Source: Tanytarsus gracilentus
Lineage: Eukaryota > Arthropoda > Insecta > Diptera > Chironomidae
Length of the DNA: 64,000 nt
Direction: 5' to 3'
NCBI GenBank assembly: GCA_038502055.1
Contig: JAXRKN010000042.1
Location: forward strand, 1-64,000
Shown: positions 1 through 12,756 of the stretch, piece after piece
How the letters are laid out: each line of letters begins with the position of its first letter
Position numbering within the stretch: the first letter of the stretch is position 1
Position numbers and translations under genes: made by a program
The notes under the pieces: generated by a model
Database searches by the model: none
Seen by the model: the letters and a program-made list of their open reading frames with translations, nothing else
Told to the model about the DNA's origin: nothing

Positions 1-80
1 GCTGCAGGTAGAAAGAAGCAGAATCGGATTAACCTTTCTGTTGGTGCTGATATTGCGGCGTCTGCTTGGGTGTTTAACCT
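1..80. other. Residual Oxford Nanopore barcode/adapter sequence at contig end
   Basis: Bases 5-28 match, as I remember it, the reverse complement of Oxford Nanopore barcode 12 (begins CAGGTAGAAAG, ends AGAATCGGA). Bases 29-34 are the TTAACC flank. Bases 35-56 are the PCR adapter core beginning TTTCTGTTGGTGCTG. Bases 57-80 contain GCTTGGGTGTTTAACC (64-79), the rapid-kit flank. Four kit modules occur in order with no gap, and the satellite begins directly at base 81, so this is synthetic sequence left untrimmed at a contig end. Confidence 0.93.
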
Positions 81-2911
81 AATAAAATGCTCTCAGAAAA
101 TATATAACAAGAAATTTAAAAAAATTACATTCAAAAAAAATATGAAAAAAATAAATAAATATTTCTGATAAAATTTTTTTTTACACATGGGTCATAAGAA
201 ACCCATTGCTAAATCCAAAAATATTTATCACAGTGACATAAGCGATATGTCATTACGATCCTACAATAAAATGCTCTCAGAAAATATATAACAAGAAATT
301 TAAAAAAATTACATTCAAAAAAAATATGAAAAAAATAAATAAATATTTCTGATAAAATTTTTTTTTACACATGGGTCATAAGAAACCCATTGCTAAATCC
401 AAAAATATTTATCACAGTGACATAAGCGATATGTCATTACGATCCTACAATAAAATGCTCTCAGAAAATATATAACAAGAAATTTAAAAAAATTACATTC
501 AAAAAAAATATGAAAAAAATAAATAAATATTTCTGATAAAATTTTTTTTTACACATGGGTCATAAGAAACCCATTGCTAAATCCAAAAATATTTATCACA
601 GTGACATAAGCGATATGTCATTACGATCCTACAATAAAATGCTCTCAGAAAATATATAACAAGAAATTTAAAAAAATTACATTCAAAAAAAATATGAAAA
701 AAATAAATAAATATTTCTGATAAAATTTTTTTTTACACATGGGTCATAAGAAACCCATTGCTAAATCCAAAAATATTTATCACAGTGACATAAGCGATAT
801 GTCATTACGATCCTACAATAAAATGCTCTCAGAAAATATATAACAAGAAATTTAAAAAAATTACATTCAAAAAAAATATGAAAAAAATAAATAAATATTT
901 CTGATAAAATTTTTTTTTACACATGGGTCATAAGAAACCCATTGCTAAATCCAAAAATATTTATCACAGTGACATAAGCGATATGTCATTACGATCCTAC
1001 AATAAAATGCTCTCAGAAAATATATAACAAGAAATTTAAAAAAATTACATTCAAAAAAAATATGAAAAAAATAAATAAATATTTCTGATAAAATTTTTTT
1101 TTACACATGGGTCATAAGAAACCCATTGCTAAATCCAAAAATATTTATCACAGTGACATAAGCGATATGTCATTACGATCCTACAATAAAATGCTCTCAG
1201 AAAATATATAACAAGAAATTTAAAAAAATTACATTCAAAAAAAATATGAAAAAAATAAATAAATATTTCTGATAAAATTTTTTTTTACACATGGGTCATA
1301 AGAAACCCATTGCTAAATCCAAAAATATTTATCACAGTGACATAAGCGATATGTCATTACGATCCTACAATAAAATGCTCTCAGAAAATATATAACAAGA
1401 AATTTAAAAAAATTACATTCAAAAAAAATATGAAAAAAATAAATAAATATTTCTGATAAAATTTTTTTTTACACATGGGTCATAAGAAACCCATTGCTAA
1501 ATCCAAAAATATTTATCACAGTGACATAAGCGATATGTCATTACGATCCTACAATAAAATGCTCTCAGAAAATATATAACAAGAAATTTAAAAAAATTAC
1601 ATTCAAAAAAAATATGAAAAAAATAAATAAATATTTCTGATAAAATTTTTTTTTACACATGGGTCATAAGAAACCCATTGCTAAATCCAAAAATATTTAT
1701 CACAGTGACATAAGCGATATGTCATTACGATCCTACAATAAAATGCTCTCAGAAAATATATAACAAGAAATTTAAAAAAATTACATTCAAAAAAAATATG
1801 AAAAAAATAAATAAATATTTCTGATAAAATTTTTTTTTACACATGGGTCATAAGAAACCCATTGCTAAATCCAAAAATATTTATCACAGTGACATAAGCG
1901 ATATGTCATTACGATCCTACAATAAAATGCTCTCAGAAAATATATAACAAGAAATTTAAAAAAATTACATTCAAAAAAAATATGAAAAAAATAAATAAAT
2001 ATTTCTGATAAAATTTTTTTTTACACATGGGTCATAAGAAACCCATTGCTAAATCCAAAAATATTTATCACAGTGACATAAGCGATATGTCATTACGATC
2101 CTACAATAAAATGCTCTCAGAAAATATATAACAAGAAATTTAAAAAAATTACATTCAAAAAAAATATGAAAAAAATAAATAAATATTTCTGATAAAATTT
2201 TTTTTTACACATGGGTCATAAGAAACCCATTGCTAAATCCAAAAATATTTATCACAGTGACATAAGCGATATGTCATTACGATCCTACAATAAAATGCTC
2301 TCAGAAAATATATAACAAGAAATTTAAAAAAATTACATTCAAAAAAAATATGAAAAAAATAAATAAATATTTCTGATAAAATTTTTTTTTACACATGGGT
2401 CATAAGAAACCCATTGCTAAATCCAAAAATATTTATCACAGTGACATAAGCGATATGTCATTACGATCCTACAATAAAATGCTCTCAGAAAATATATAAC
2501 AAGAAATTTAAAAAAATTACATTCAAAAAAAATATGAAAAAAATAAATAAATATTTCTGATAAAATTTTTTTTTACACATGGGTCATAAGAAACCCATTG
2601 CTAAATCCAAAAATATTTATCACAGTGACATAAGCGATATGTCATTACGATCCTACAATAAAATGCTCTCAGAAAATATATAACAAGAAATTTAAAAAAA
2701 TTACATTCAAAAAAAATATGAAAAAAATAAATAAATATTTCTGATAAAATTTTTTTTTACACATGGGTCATAAGAAACCCATTGCTAAATCCAAAAATAT
2801 TTATCACAGTGACATAAGCGATATGTCATTACGATCCTACAATAAAATGCTCTCAGAAAATATATAACAAGAAATTTAAAAAAATTACATTCAAAAAAAA
2901 TATGAAAAAAA
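81..2911. repeat. 184-bp tandem satellite array, 15 full copies plus a partial copy
   Basis: The landmark AATAAAATGCTCTCAG recurs at 81, 265, 449, 633 and every 184 bp through 2841, with no indel in the spacing. The last copy stops after about 71 bp, where the sequence becomes unique near 2911. I saw no differences between copies by eye. The monomer is AT-rich with A and T homopolymers and carries two short dyads: ATGGGT/ACCCAT around an 8-nt loop (187-206 in copy 1) and TGACATA/TATGTCA around a 5-nt loop (234-252). A unit near nucleosome length is typical of pericentromeric or subtelomeric satellites, but the position on the chromosome cannot be read from the sequence. Confidence 0.97.
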
Positions 2912-3259
2912 ATGTAACCGTATTCAGCTATCAAAACCAAACATTTGCTAAAAACTGCACTTGGAACGAAAATTAAAAATGCAGTCGAGATAATATTAAA
3001 TTTTTTAGTTTTACCTAGTTTTAAAATTTAATTTAATCTTCCAAAAAAAATATATTTTCCCAATTTAAACTTGAAAATTTTCAAGAATTGTTTTTAAATT
3101 CAATAAATAATTAATTTTTCTTATGTTCGTAAATTTTGGTTGTGTCATGACACATGAGCTTTACCTCTAAAGTCTAAACCCACAATTAAGTCCTGAGTCA
3201 TGATCAATTTTCTATAAAATTCGATTAGACTTCAATTTCCAAAATCATAACCATTCAAG
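2912..3259 (+). promoter_or_regulatory. Satellite edge and upstream region of the odorant receptor
   Basis: This AT-rich spacer separates the satellite from the receptor start codon. It has a 14-bp perfect palindrome TGTGTCATGACACA (3141-3154). A TATAAA at 3213-3218 lies about 42 bp before the ATG, which would give a very short 5' leader if used. No ORF of note was seen. The TATA call is motif-only. Confidence 0.4.
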
Positions 3260-4597
3260 ATGTCAAGTGAAAAGCTTTTCAGAAAACTTTTAACACGTGC
3301 CGAAAAAATTTTAATTCCACTCGGAGTGTGGCCTTCTTCTTGGAATTGGTGGGTGACCCTTTTCAACATTTTCGTGCTTTTCGCGTACTCTATTTTGGTT
3401 TTAATCAAAAATCTTCACAATCCTGAACGTGAGTCGATTGAGAACGCTTTTACACTTGCAAATGGCGGACTCATCACGGTCGTTTATTTTGTGACGATTC
3501 TTTTGAAAAAGGAAAAGTGCATGGAGCTTTTTGAATTCATTAAGACCGAGCAGAAAATTGCGACAACAAGCGAGGAGAAAAAAATTGTAATCAACGTGGG
3601 AAAAGAATTTCAAAGGATCTCAAAAGCGTTTTTATATTTTTTACCTTCAGCAGTTTTAGTTCGTTTTTTGATGCCAACAGCAGAATTTGCGTACATTGAG
3701 GTTTGACATCAAACTTTTAATTGTAAAATTTCTAAAAATATTTTTTAGTTTTTTGCGGATAATAAAACTTTTGAGTTGCCACCAGCGATGGGTCTTCCTG
3801 TTGAAATTTTCGGAGAAATACCAACCTACGTAATTGAATCTTTTATTCGAGCATTGATGTTGAGCACTTTGATGGGTATTTGCATAGCTTTTATTCTTTC
3901 AACATTGACGATTTGCACGCAATTTCATATTCTCGAAAAACAATTGAAAAATCTTAAAACGGATGAAGTGAAAGTTGTTGATGAGTTGATTAAAGATCAT
4001 AAAAAATTTCTCGGGTAAGAAAATATTTTAAAATTTGAGAATTAAATTTTAAAAAATATATTTTAGGATGGCAAAAGTTCTCAATGAAATTTTTTCGCCG
4101 TACTTTTTCGCAAATTGCTTCTTCAGTTTTGTTAATCTTTCCATCATGATGTTTTCATTGATTGCACACAATGCTCGAATTCAAAATTTCCTCTCGGAAA
4201 TGCCTTTGGTCACTTGCGGAATGTCTCAACTATTTTTCGTTCTATATTTTGGTGATCGATTGATTGATGCTGTGAGTGTCCACTAATTATTAGAAAATAT
4301 TAAATTTTAAAATTAAATAATTCATTGACATAGACTGAAGCCCTCTCAACAGCCGCTTATAAATCAGAATGGTGTGGAAAATCAATTCACCATCAAAAGA
4401 AAATTTTATTTTTTATAATGCGAGCTCAACGCCCACAAATGCTAACCATCGGTAATGGCTTCATGGTTGCCTCGATACTGCTGTTCTCACAGGTAAATTA
4501 ATTAATTATTTAGAAATTTAATTAAAAATTAATTTTTTAGATTTGTCAACGAGCTTATGGCGCATTTAATATTCTCCGAACAACAGTTCAACGTTAA
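3260..4597 (+). CDS. Insect odorant receptor (7tm_6 family), complete, five exons
   Basis: Joining 3260-3700, 3749-4014, 4067-4271, 4334-4492 and 4541-4597 across GT-AG introns of 48-62 bp keeps frame (phases 0, 2, 0, 0) and gives 375 residues ending in TAA, the usual length for insect odorant receptors. The protein is rich in hydrophobic segments. The last two exons carry the most conserved part of the family: a CGKSIHHQKKILFFIMRAQ segment followed by RPQ, then a last membrane segment, and a short final exon reading ICQRAYGAFNILRTTVQR, matching the usual SYSFFTLLR-like tail. By family knowledge the product is a ligand-gated cation channel subunit that pairs with Orco in dendrites of olfactory neurons. 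No ligand can be inferred. It abuts a satellite array and is followed by a LINE fragment, but the gene itself shows no break. A gustatory receptor is less likely because of the tail motif. Confidence 0.9.
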
Positions 4598-4881
4598 AAT
4601 ACCTCAGATCTATAATTACATCATGATTGATGCATTTAGAGAATAAAACCATATAGAATGTCAATGACATCATTAGTAAGCAACGCAAGACGACTTCAAC
4701 AATTAATTTTCTTCTTAAAAAATCTTTTCATCTCTTTTCTTTTCCATATAAATTCAGATTTTTATGACTCCACATACATTTTGGAAGAGAAAAAAGTATC
4801 TAAGCGTCTCATCTCATAAATTCTCTCTTACAGCCTTAGAACCTACCTCAATTCAGCAGCAAAAGCAATAAACGAATAAAT
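4598..4881 (+). terminator. Odorant receptor 3' flank with poly-A signal
   Basis: AATAAA at 4642-4647 lies about 45 bp after the receptor stop and is the likely cleavage/polyadenylation signal. The remainder is AT- and pyrimidine-rich without a recognisable gene. It ends in the left copy of the target-site duplication of the downstream LINE (AATAAACGAATAAAT, 4867-4881). Confidence 0.55.
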
Positions 4882-5770
4882 GTGCCACAAGGAGCGGTGT
4901 GCCACAAGGAGCGGTGCTGTCACCAACACTTTACAATATTTTCACATATGATGTTCCGAAATCTGAGCGTACAAATTTGGCACTCTTTGCAGATGACACT
5001 GCTTTTTACTGCTCCTCACCAATAGCAAAAACCATCCTCGAATCGCTCAAAGAACATGCCAAAATGATTGCTGATTACATGAACAAGTGGAAAGTAAACT
5101 TGAATGCTGCCAAAACTCAAGCATTATTTGTAACAAATAGACGGAAAAAGGAACTTCCAGGACGAAAGATTCAAATTTTTAACACAAGCTTAAATTGGTC
5201 CAGCGAGAGTAAATATCTTGGCATGATATTTGATAAACGTATGACATTCAAAAAACATATTGACTATGTAATCGATCGAGCGAACATTGCAGTAAGGGTT
5301 CTCTATCCACTTATATCACGAAAATCGAAACTCCACCTTCAGAATAAGCTCCTCATTTACAAATTAGCGATTCGACCAATCTTTACGTACGCTTGCCCAG
5401 CATTATCAGACATTGCAATATGTCATATCAAAAGACTGCAACGATTTCAAAATAAATCGTTAAAAATGATCCTTAACAAAAACCGATTCGAGCGCACGGA
5501 AGTAATTCATAAAGAGGCCAATGTCCCATTAGTTAAGAATTATTTTGATAAGTTAACGACCAAGTTCCTGAAAAATTCAAGCTAAGAAAAATATTCGATC
5601 AACTTCAACATAACTGATTACAAAGTTCCATAAAATTGATGAGATGGCATTCCTGTGACTTTCTACAGACAGCCAGTACACAACACTAAAAACTCATTTT
5701 ATGTATTCGTTAGATTCATTAAACTCATAATAAAATATTTCGCTTTGAATAAAAAAAAAAAAAAAAAAAA
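4882..5770 (+). mobile_element. 5'-truncated non-LTR retrotransposon (Jockey-like LINE) with TSD and poly-A tail
   Basis: The element has a reverse transcriptase fragment (4899-5585), a short 3' UTR and a poly-A tail ending at 5770. AATAAACGAATAAAT occurs immediately before it (4867-4881) and overlapping the tail end (5769-5783), giving a 13-15 bp target-site duplication typical of target-primed reverse transcription. About 0.9 kb remains; the endonuclease and the first RT motifs are missing. At the 5' junction a 17-bp block TGTGCCACAAGGAGCGG is present twice in tandem (4881-4897, 4898-4914), perhaps made during second-strand synthesis. Confidence 0.9.
4899..5585 (+). pseudogene. Reverse transcriptase C-terminal fragment of the LINE
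   Basis: The 228-residue open stretch begins in RT motif B (PQGAVLSPTLYNIF) and holds the catalytic motif C FADD box (LFADDTAFYC). It continues through the thumb region (KYLGMIFDKRMTFKKHI) and the C-terminal RLQRFQNKSLK segment typical of Jockey/CR1-type LINEs. It ends at a natural-looking TAA and has no internal stop, so the insertion is fairly young. The fragment lacks the N-terminal endonuclease and the RT fingers, so it cannot encode a working enzyme. The nominal start is only the edge of the open frame; the 5' truncation removed the true start. Confidence 0.9.
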
Positions 5771-8700
5771 TAAACGAATAAATAAAAATTCCACGTACAC
5801 ACTAAGTTTCCTAATAAAATTCATCTCAAAGGAGAGGAAGAAGAAGCGGAGCACATGGAGAGACAAAAAAAATAGATTGAAATCTTCCACTGTTTTATTG
5901 CCTTCAGGTAGCCTCTCTGACTCTCTTTTGGCTTTTATCTTTTATCATCGTAAAAAATGATGAGTCAAAAAGTTGTTGGATCGCTTACATCTACACACTT
6001 TTAGAGGGACCTCTCGAAGGGAGAGAGAAAAAAGATCAATGAGAGATGAATTTACAATTTTTATGATTTTGTCTCTGTTTCTTTTTTTCTCGAGACCACT
6101 TAATGACTTCTTCATGCGTTACTGTTGCTTGTTTTCCAGGAAATTACATCAAGATTGATCGACGTCATGATCATGATAGGGAAATTATTGTCTCTCGGTC
6201 CATTGTTTAGCTTCATTCAGAAGAAAATTTAAAATTTATTTCATTATAAAGTTTTAGAAAGAATTCTCGAGAATTATGGAAATTATGAATGATTTTGTCT
6301 ATTGATATTAAAAATTTTAGAGAAGCATAAAAATTATTTTTTAAAATAGATTTGGAAGCATTTGGTAATTAAATCATGTTTTACTAAATTTTTAACTCGA
6401 AGGGGTCATTAATAAATTACGTCATTGAAAGATTTAAAAATAAAATTTAAATACATTAAGAATTAAGTTGTTTGAATTTTTCTACGCAAAGTTGTGAATC
6501 CACAAAAAAACTGCAACGGAATTTTCAAACTAACCCTTTTGTAAAAATCTACAATTTTACTTCATCAAATTTATGAACAACGTCCAATTTAAATTAATCA
6601 TTATTTAACTCATTCAATCCAGTCCAATCTCCCCCAAAAAAAACTATTAACAACCTCAATAAAAAGTTAAAAACACTTAATTTGATAACAACCGTGTGAG
6701 CACTTTTTTCATTGCACATATCGTGAATCTCTCGCACTTGCGACATGAAAATAAATGCATTTCAATTAAAATGCAAGCGAACGGACAGAAGCGAGAATTA
6801 ATTGCGATTTTAATTAATTTATAAAATTGAGTTTCAGCCAGAGGTAGGGAAAATAAATAAATTATATATGTAGTCAGATTGAGACACAAATTTTTTATGC
6901 ATTTTATTGTTAACAAGAGTTCGATCGTTGAGATGTCAAAAATATTTTTTAAAAATTAATCAAAGCAATTTGAATAGTTTTTTGAATGCAAAATTTAAGA
7001 AATTTAAAGATTTCCTCAGATTCATTCTCCACGGTCAATCCAGGTAAGTGCATCATCATCCAATTTTGCAGGAATATGCAATATCTCCGATTCAAACGGG
7101 GAGCAAAAAAATATTTATTTCGCATATAAAAGTTAAAAGGCTTTTCTCTCTCGCACTCGCATAATTTATCAAGTTTCGAGAGCTTCAAATTCGTTTTGCC
7201 ATAATTCAATTTCCTGGGCGAACACTAAAAGCAATTTTTAACGAAGAGATTTATTGCATTGATGCTCTCACTCTCCCGAGATATATAGTCGGAGCTGGTT
7301 GGGCATTGCTGACCTAAATTTATGCCATTGATTTCCACATGCCGCTCTCCTGCAAAATCCAATAAGCTGCAAATTTAATATTCGCAATTCAACATTGTTT
7401 TTTTTTCGAGGGATGAAAAATTTTACAAGCTTTTGTGTATTATGTTATTGTTGGGTTGTTCACGGAATGATGATAGGAAATTTATCATTAAAATTGAGAG
7501 TTATAAAGTGGGACCATTAAATAAATCACAATTTAGTTCCCAAAATGGACAAAATTTTCATCCATCGTCAAGTGTCATTCAGGTCAGAACCATTAAAATT
7601 GACCGAAAACGACAATTTTCGGGTAACATTTTAATTGTTCCATAAACTCGAACATTTTCAACTAAATGAATTGACCGATGATGGGCAAGAGCAGGCAGGA
7701 AATGATTTCAAGTGACATTCAATAACCTCAAAATGACAAGCATGATGAGATGCGTTCTGCAGAGATTGCAAAAATATAGTTTTTAATGGGGTATTCAGGG
7801 ATGGTCAAGGGATGATTGATTTAACATTTTTTTTTAAAAAGTATGAAGATAAAATTTAATTTAAATGTGAAAATTTTGGTTATCAATTAAATTTTTTTCT
7901 GGAAGGCCTCATCACATTCCATAACCTCAAAAAAAAAACATTTTATCATCCCAAAAATTTAATTAAACATCCAAAGCGTCAATTAAAACTGACTCAAACT
8001 CTTTCACACAAAATTGATGATGAAGTGTCATAAATGCGAAAATGCCTTTGAATTTTTTTAATTATTTGCCGTAAAATTCTCATATCAGGGATGACTCTTG
8101 ATGGCGCTTAATTGGATGCTTGAGTCTTTCCGCATCATTTCAATCTCACCTGTCAAATTTGATGCATTTTAAGAATATTCTATATTTGCACATCTTGCAG
8201 GAAGGCACTTCAAGCGCCGTGTGTTCGAGAGGAGAAAAACAAACAGAATCAAACTCTGCCGAAAAAAGGATCTCGAGTGACTTCAAGTTAGGGACGAAGT
8301 TGAGAGGATGAAAAACAATAAATATTTACAAGCTCTCCGTCTTCGCTCCGTGTTTAATTAAGCATTTTATTGGCTCTCGAACAAAAAAAAGGCAATTTAA
8401 CATGCTCTCAAATGCACAGGCAGAAAAAAATTCCAATTTCCTGGGTAAATGTGCATACAAAATTTCTGTGTATCTTTCTCTCTCGACTCAGGTAAATCAC
8501 TCGATTTTACGCTTTTTAATTTCCCGATGATTCCTAATTAAAACGAGGAGCTGCTTCCAATTAAAGTGGATAAAATTAGTTTTTATGGATGTCAGAGATA
8601 AAAGTGTGGGAATGATGTAAAAAAGGATGAAAAAAGGCTTTTTGTGTGTTTTTACTTTTAAAGAATTTTAAACAAATTTCCCACATGACGTTGAAAAAAT

Positions 8701-11700
8701 TTCCAATTAATTTTTTTTGCAAGCCTAAAAGCAATTTTCACTCGAATATTTCTAAAAATATATTTCCGGATCATCATGATGTAAAAAGGACTCAAACCTT
8801 TTGTGTTTAAAATATTTCCAAACGAATTTTCATTTTGACGGATGAAAATTGTAAAATTTTACTCTCATCGTGTTATTTATTCACATGTCTCTGTGTGTGT
8901 GTTTGTTGAGTTAAAAAGTAATTACTTTATGTGGTAAAAAATGTTTTTTGTTAGGTTGGAAAAACTTTTAATTAAAAGTTTTGATTTAAAAATGTGAATG
9001 AAAATTTTCAGCTGCAAATTAAACCAAATTGCCAAGCGTGTAATTAATGATAGTTTGTTTGATGAGTTTATGGAAAATTTTAAGGGGGATGGCAATTATT
9101 TTTTTGACATTAATTAAAATTTGTAAAAAGAGATTTTAAATTTTTTAATTACTGGAATTAATTTTGCTCGTAACATGAAAATAATTTTTTTTAATTCAAT
9201 CCAGGAAAGTTCCTGGATGTATCGGAATATTTTTTCCCACCACAATTTGCTCGCTCAACTCAGAGGAAACAAAATTTCTCGATTAATTCAATTGAGTCCG
9301 CATTTCACATATTGTTGCTGTATACAATTCTCTCGATAAAATATTAATAATTCATTTCTCGCATTCACTCTTTCACATACAGCACACTCGAGGCTAAAAA
9401 TGATGCTGCTTTCATAAACTTTAAGCGGAGAGCATTCTGACATGCGATTATGTCGCTGTGCTTTGACATAATTGAAATCAATTTAATTCACATAATAATG
9501 AAAATTAATGTCACAAAACTACGACTTTTATGGCTGTGTTAAGAGTGAGCGCGGAGCGGAAAAGCTATGACAATGCTCGAGATTTTTGCGAGATGTTTAT
9601 TATTGTTTGACTTACAATTGTTGTTTTCATCGTCAGGCATTATGTCATTTTATGGTCGTCGACAATTCATTCGTATACGCGAGATGTTTTTTATGATATC
9701 TTTTTTTGTTGTGTGAACGTTTCGCGTCATTTGCTCTCTCCAAATCCTCCTCATAAAAATCTCCTCAAGCACAAGAGAATCCCATTTATGGCAGATTTTC
9801 TTCAATCGAGAATTATCTAAAATTCGGCATCGAGAACATCCAATTTCCGGGAGACATTAAAACTCTTTTTATTTCCTCATAGTCTTTTCAAAGTTAATCA
9901 TTTCCACTGACGAAACATATTAGAAGAGAATTGAGGAAAATGCCATAAAACACACACACAAAATGAGATTAAATGGTTTTTTGGATTGAAGAAAAAAATT
10001 GGGATTGACTTATAAAAATTGATTTTTTTAAAATTTTCAAAAAATTAATTTTGAATTTTTTTTTCTTAAGAAATTTCCAAAAAACCGTTAAAAAATTTGA
10101 AACTCAAGTCCTAACTTAGTGTTATTAAAAATGTTTCATAACTTAAAAATAATAGAAAATAATTACAATCAAATTAATTAAAACTTAATAATATAATTTA
10201 CTAAAACTCAAGTTAGAAATGCCCTAATTTGATTTCAAAACCCAAAGACAATTTTCCTCCAGCAATAACGCTGCTCGTGGTGACGAAAATGCAATAAAGC
10301 GAGTTCAGTTTTCAAAGAACAAACAAAACCCAAAATTATTTCTTCCGAGCGGATGAACGAAAATCCTCCGGAACAGCAACACCACATGATTAATGTAAAT
10401 AACACTAATCACACATACGCGCCCATAACCAGAGCATTAGATGGAAGTTTTCTTCACTTTTCCGCGTCGCACATTGCCGCTTCAATTACAATAAATTTAA
10501 CTTTTTTGTCTTGAAAATTTATGAGATCATCTCTGGCATGTTAATCTCTTCGCATATGCTCAACATCACAACTAGCGATGATAATAAAAATTTTATAGTT
10601 TGAATTAAATTTTTGATTTCTAGTTTTTTTCTTCTTCGAGTAGTAAAAATTATGCAACTAATTTTTGCAGTCAAACTTTTAACTGTCTCATTTTATTTTA
10701 TGTATCACCACTCAGTTGCTTTTAAATTTTATTACTATCCCACTAATTTCCCCTTTTTCTCTCTTAATTGCTGCCTATGAGATTACTTAATGGGAAAATT
10801 GTGCTTCAGATGTGTTTTTAGTTTGATTGCGTGTAAAAAAGAAAAAACGGGAGATTTTCAATTAATCCCTCAAAACACACACACTGCCTTAAAGTGGCTG
10901 AGTTAGAGACTAAAGTTGATCCATGAGTTTCTTAATTTAATATTAAAACCCAGAGAGAAGAAAACACGCATTTCACTTTAAAAAGAAGAAAGTTTTTTCA
11001 TGAAAATCCCCAAGTGACATGAGGAAAAAACTTTTACATTGAAAAATTTCTCCACTCACAACCGAGTTGAGATAGAAGAGAATTTAATTGTTGTCATTGA
11101 ATGCGAGTGTGAGGCATATTTTTCACATTAGACATCACTCAGCATGTCTATCATCTCAACTTTTTTTTCTGTTTGCAAAACATTGGAGTAGGAAAAATTT
11201 TTATCGCTCCCAAATGACACACAACACATAAATTTTCACATTTTTTATTCGTTCTGAAAGTACTTTAAAGAGATGATGAAACATTTTTGTGTTATATGTA
11301 AATTGTTGTGGGGAAATATTTTATGGGCAACCAGGTTATGAGTAAAGTGGGATGAGAAAAAGAAATTGCTTTAATTATTATTAAAATTTTAACGTAATTT
11401 TAATTTTTAAACGACAAAAGTTTTCCATCCCTTGCATCTCATAATTTTTTCTTTCTTGATGAACTTTTTACGCTCATCTGATAAAATATTGTCAATCGCT
11501 GTTCAATTTTATCACTCAGAAAAATTCTCTTTATTAATTTTCCAGCCCATTGAACTGAATTTGAGTGAAATTTCAATGACAAAGTTGCCAAATTGATGAT
11601 TTTCTCATTCATCCACACCCTCACATGTGTGTGCGTGGAATTTAAAGTGGAATATATCACACAAATTAAAGAAACACATGTAAATCATGTGCGGGAGTGA

Positions 11701-12702
11701 ATTTAATAAAGAAGAAGGAAGTTTACGAGACAATATCAAAGAGCGATGATGTGTTTCTCATAATTTTTATATTCACTCGCTCAGCGGTGTCGTCTTTTAA
11801 AAAGGAGAGAAATGCGACATAAAAAGTAAAAATTGTGTGACTAAAATTTGTTAAAATTTCCAGGAATATAAAATGAATATTTTGTGTCGTGAACACTCAG
11901 AGATTCTACTTGAAAATTTAAACATAGGTGTCGCACCCCCTGGTAATGCCACGGATGTTGAGCCTACAATTGTGATGATTTACGACGCAACAGCATCTCG
12001 TTATATTGTTTTATGCCATCAGATGAACTTCTTAGTATTCAAAATGCATTTTGACTCATCGTCATGCAAAAATTCATTCATAAAATAAAAAGTTATGAAT
12101 TAAAAATACGACGCACATATGGGAATATGATTTTGTTGGTGTGAAATGGGAAGAGAGAACTTTTTTTAGTGCAAAAAGTGCTGTCGGCATTTCGCGCATT
12201 AATCATTATGCAGATCGTAATGCTGGGTGGATTTAGAAGTGAGAAAACAATTTATTTACAAGCTTTATGACTGCGTTTTTATGTGGATGAAAAATTTTAT
12301 TCTCCTGCATGATGAATGCGAGAGTTATGGTGGGGAAATCATCTAGTTAAGTTTTATTGCTCATAAAGACATTAAAAATATTTTTTAATTCAAAGTTTTT
12401 CTCAACAAAAAAACTCAAGCTATCAAGATTAAAGTAAAAAAGGTTCATAGAAAATTTTCTCTATTAACTTTTCTTTTTTTCTTCTTATTACGACATCAAA
12501 CGAGACAAAAATTGCCATTCGAGATCGAAAGGCATCAGTGATAGGAAAATAATGATGTCATTATTTCGATATCATAGAGCGAGAGGGGATGCGATGAAGA
12601 GAGTAACTTAACTTACATCGACATATTTTGTGCGTTTAAGATAAAAAAGTTAAGGACGAGAATATGTTACTAATTTTAATGCTTCAACCTTTTGTCAGAT
12701 CG

Positions 12703-12756
12703 CCTTGTATGGACACAAAAAATCGATGGATAAATTTTTTTTGTGTCCATACATGG
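12703..12756. repeat. Near-perfect 20-bp inverted repeat (hairpin)
   Basis: GTATGGACACAAAAAA (12707-12722) is exactly complementary to 12737-12752 around a 14-nt loop. The stem extends outward to 12703 and 12756 with one mismatch, giving about 20 bp over a 54-bp hairpin. It could be a short pre-miRNA-like or foldback structure, or a palindromic relic of a small DNA transposon. Confidence 0.8.

Noticed and set aside
81..2911. CRISPR-like array
   Set aside because: Units are identical end to end with no spacers, and the genome is eukaryotic; this is satellite DNA.
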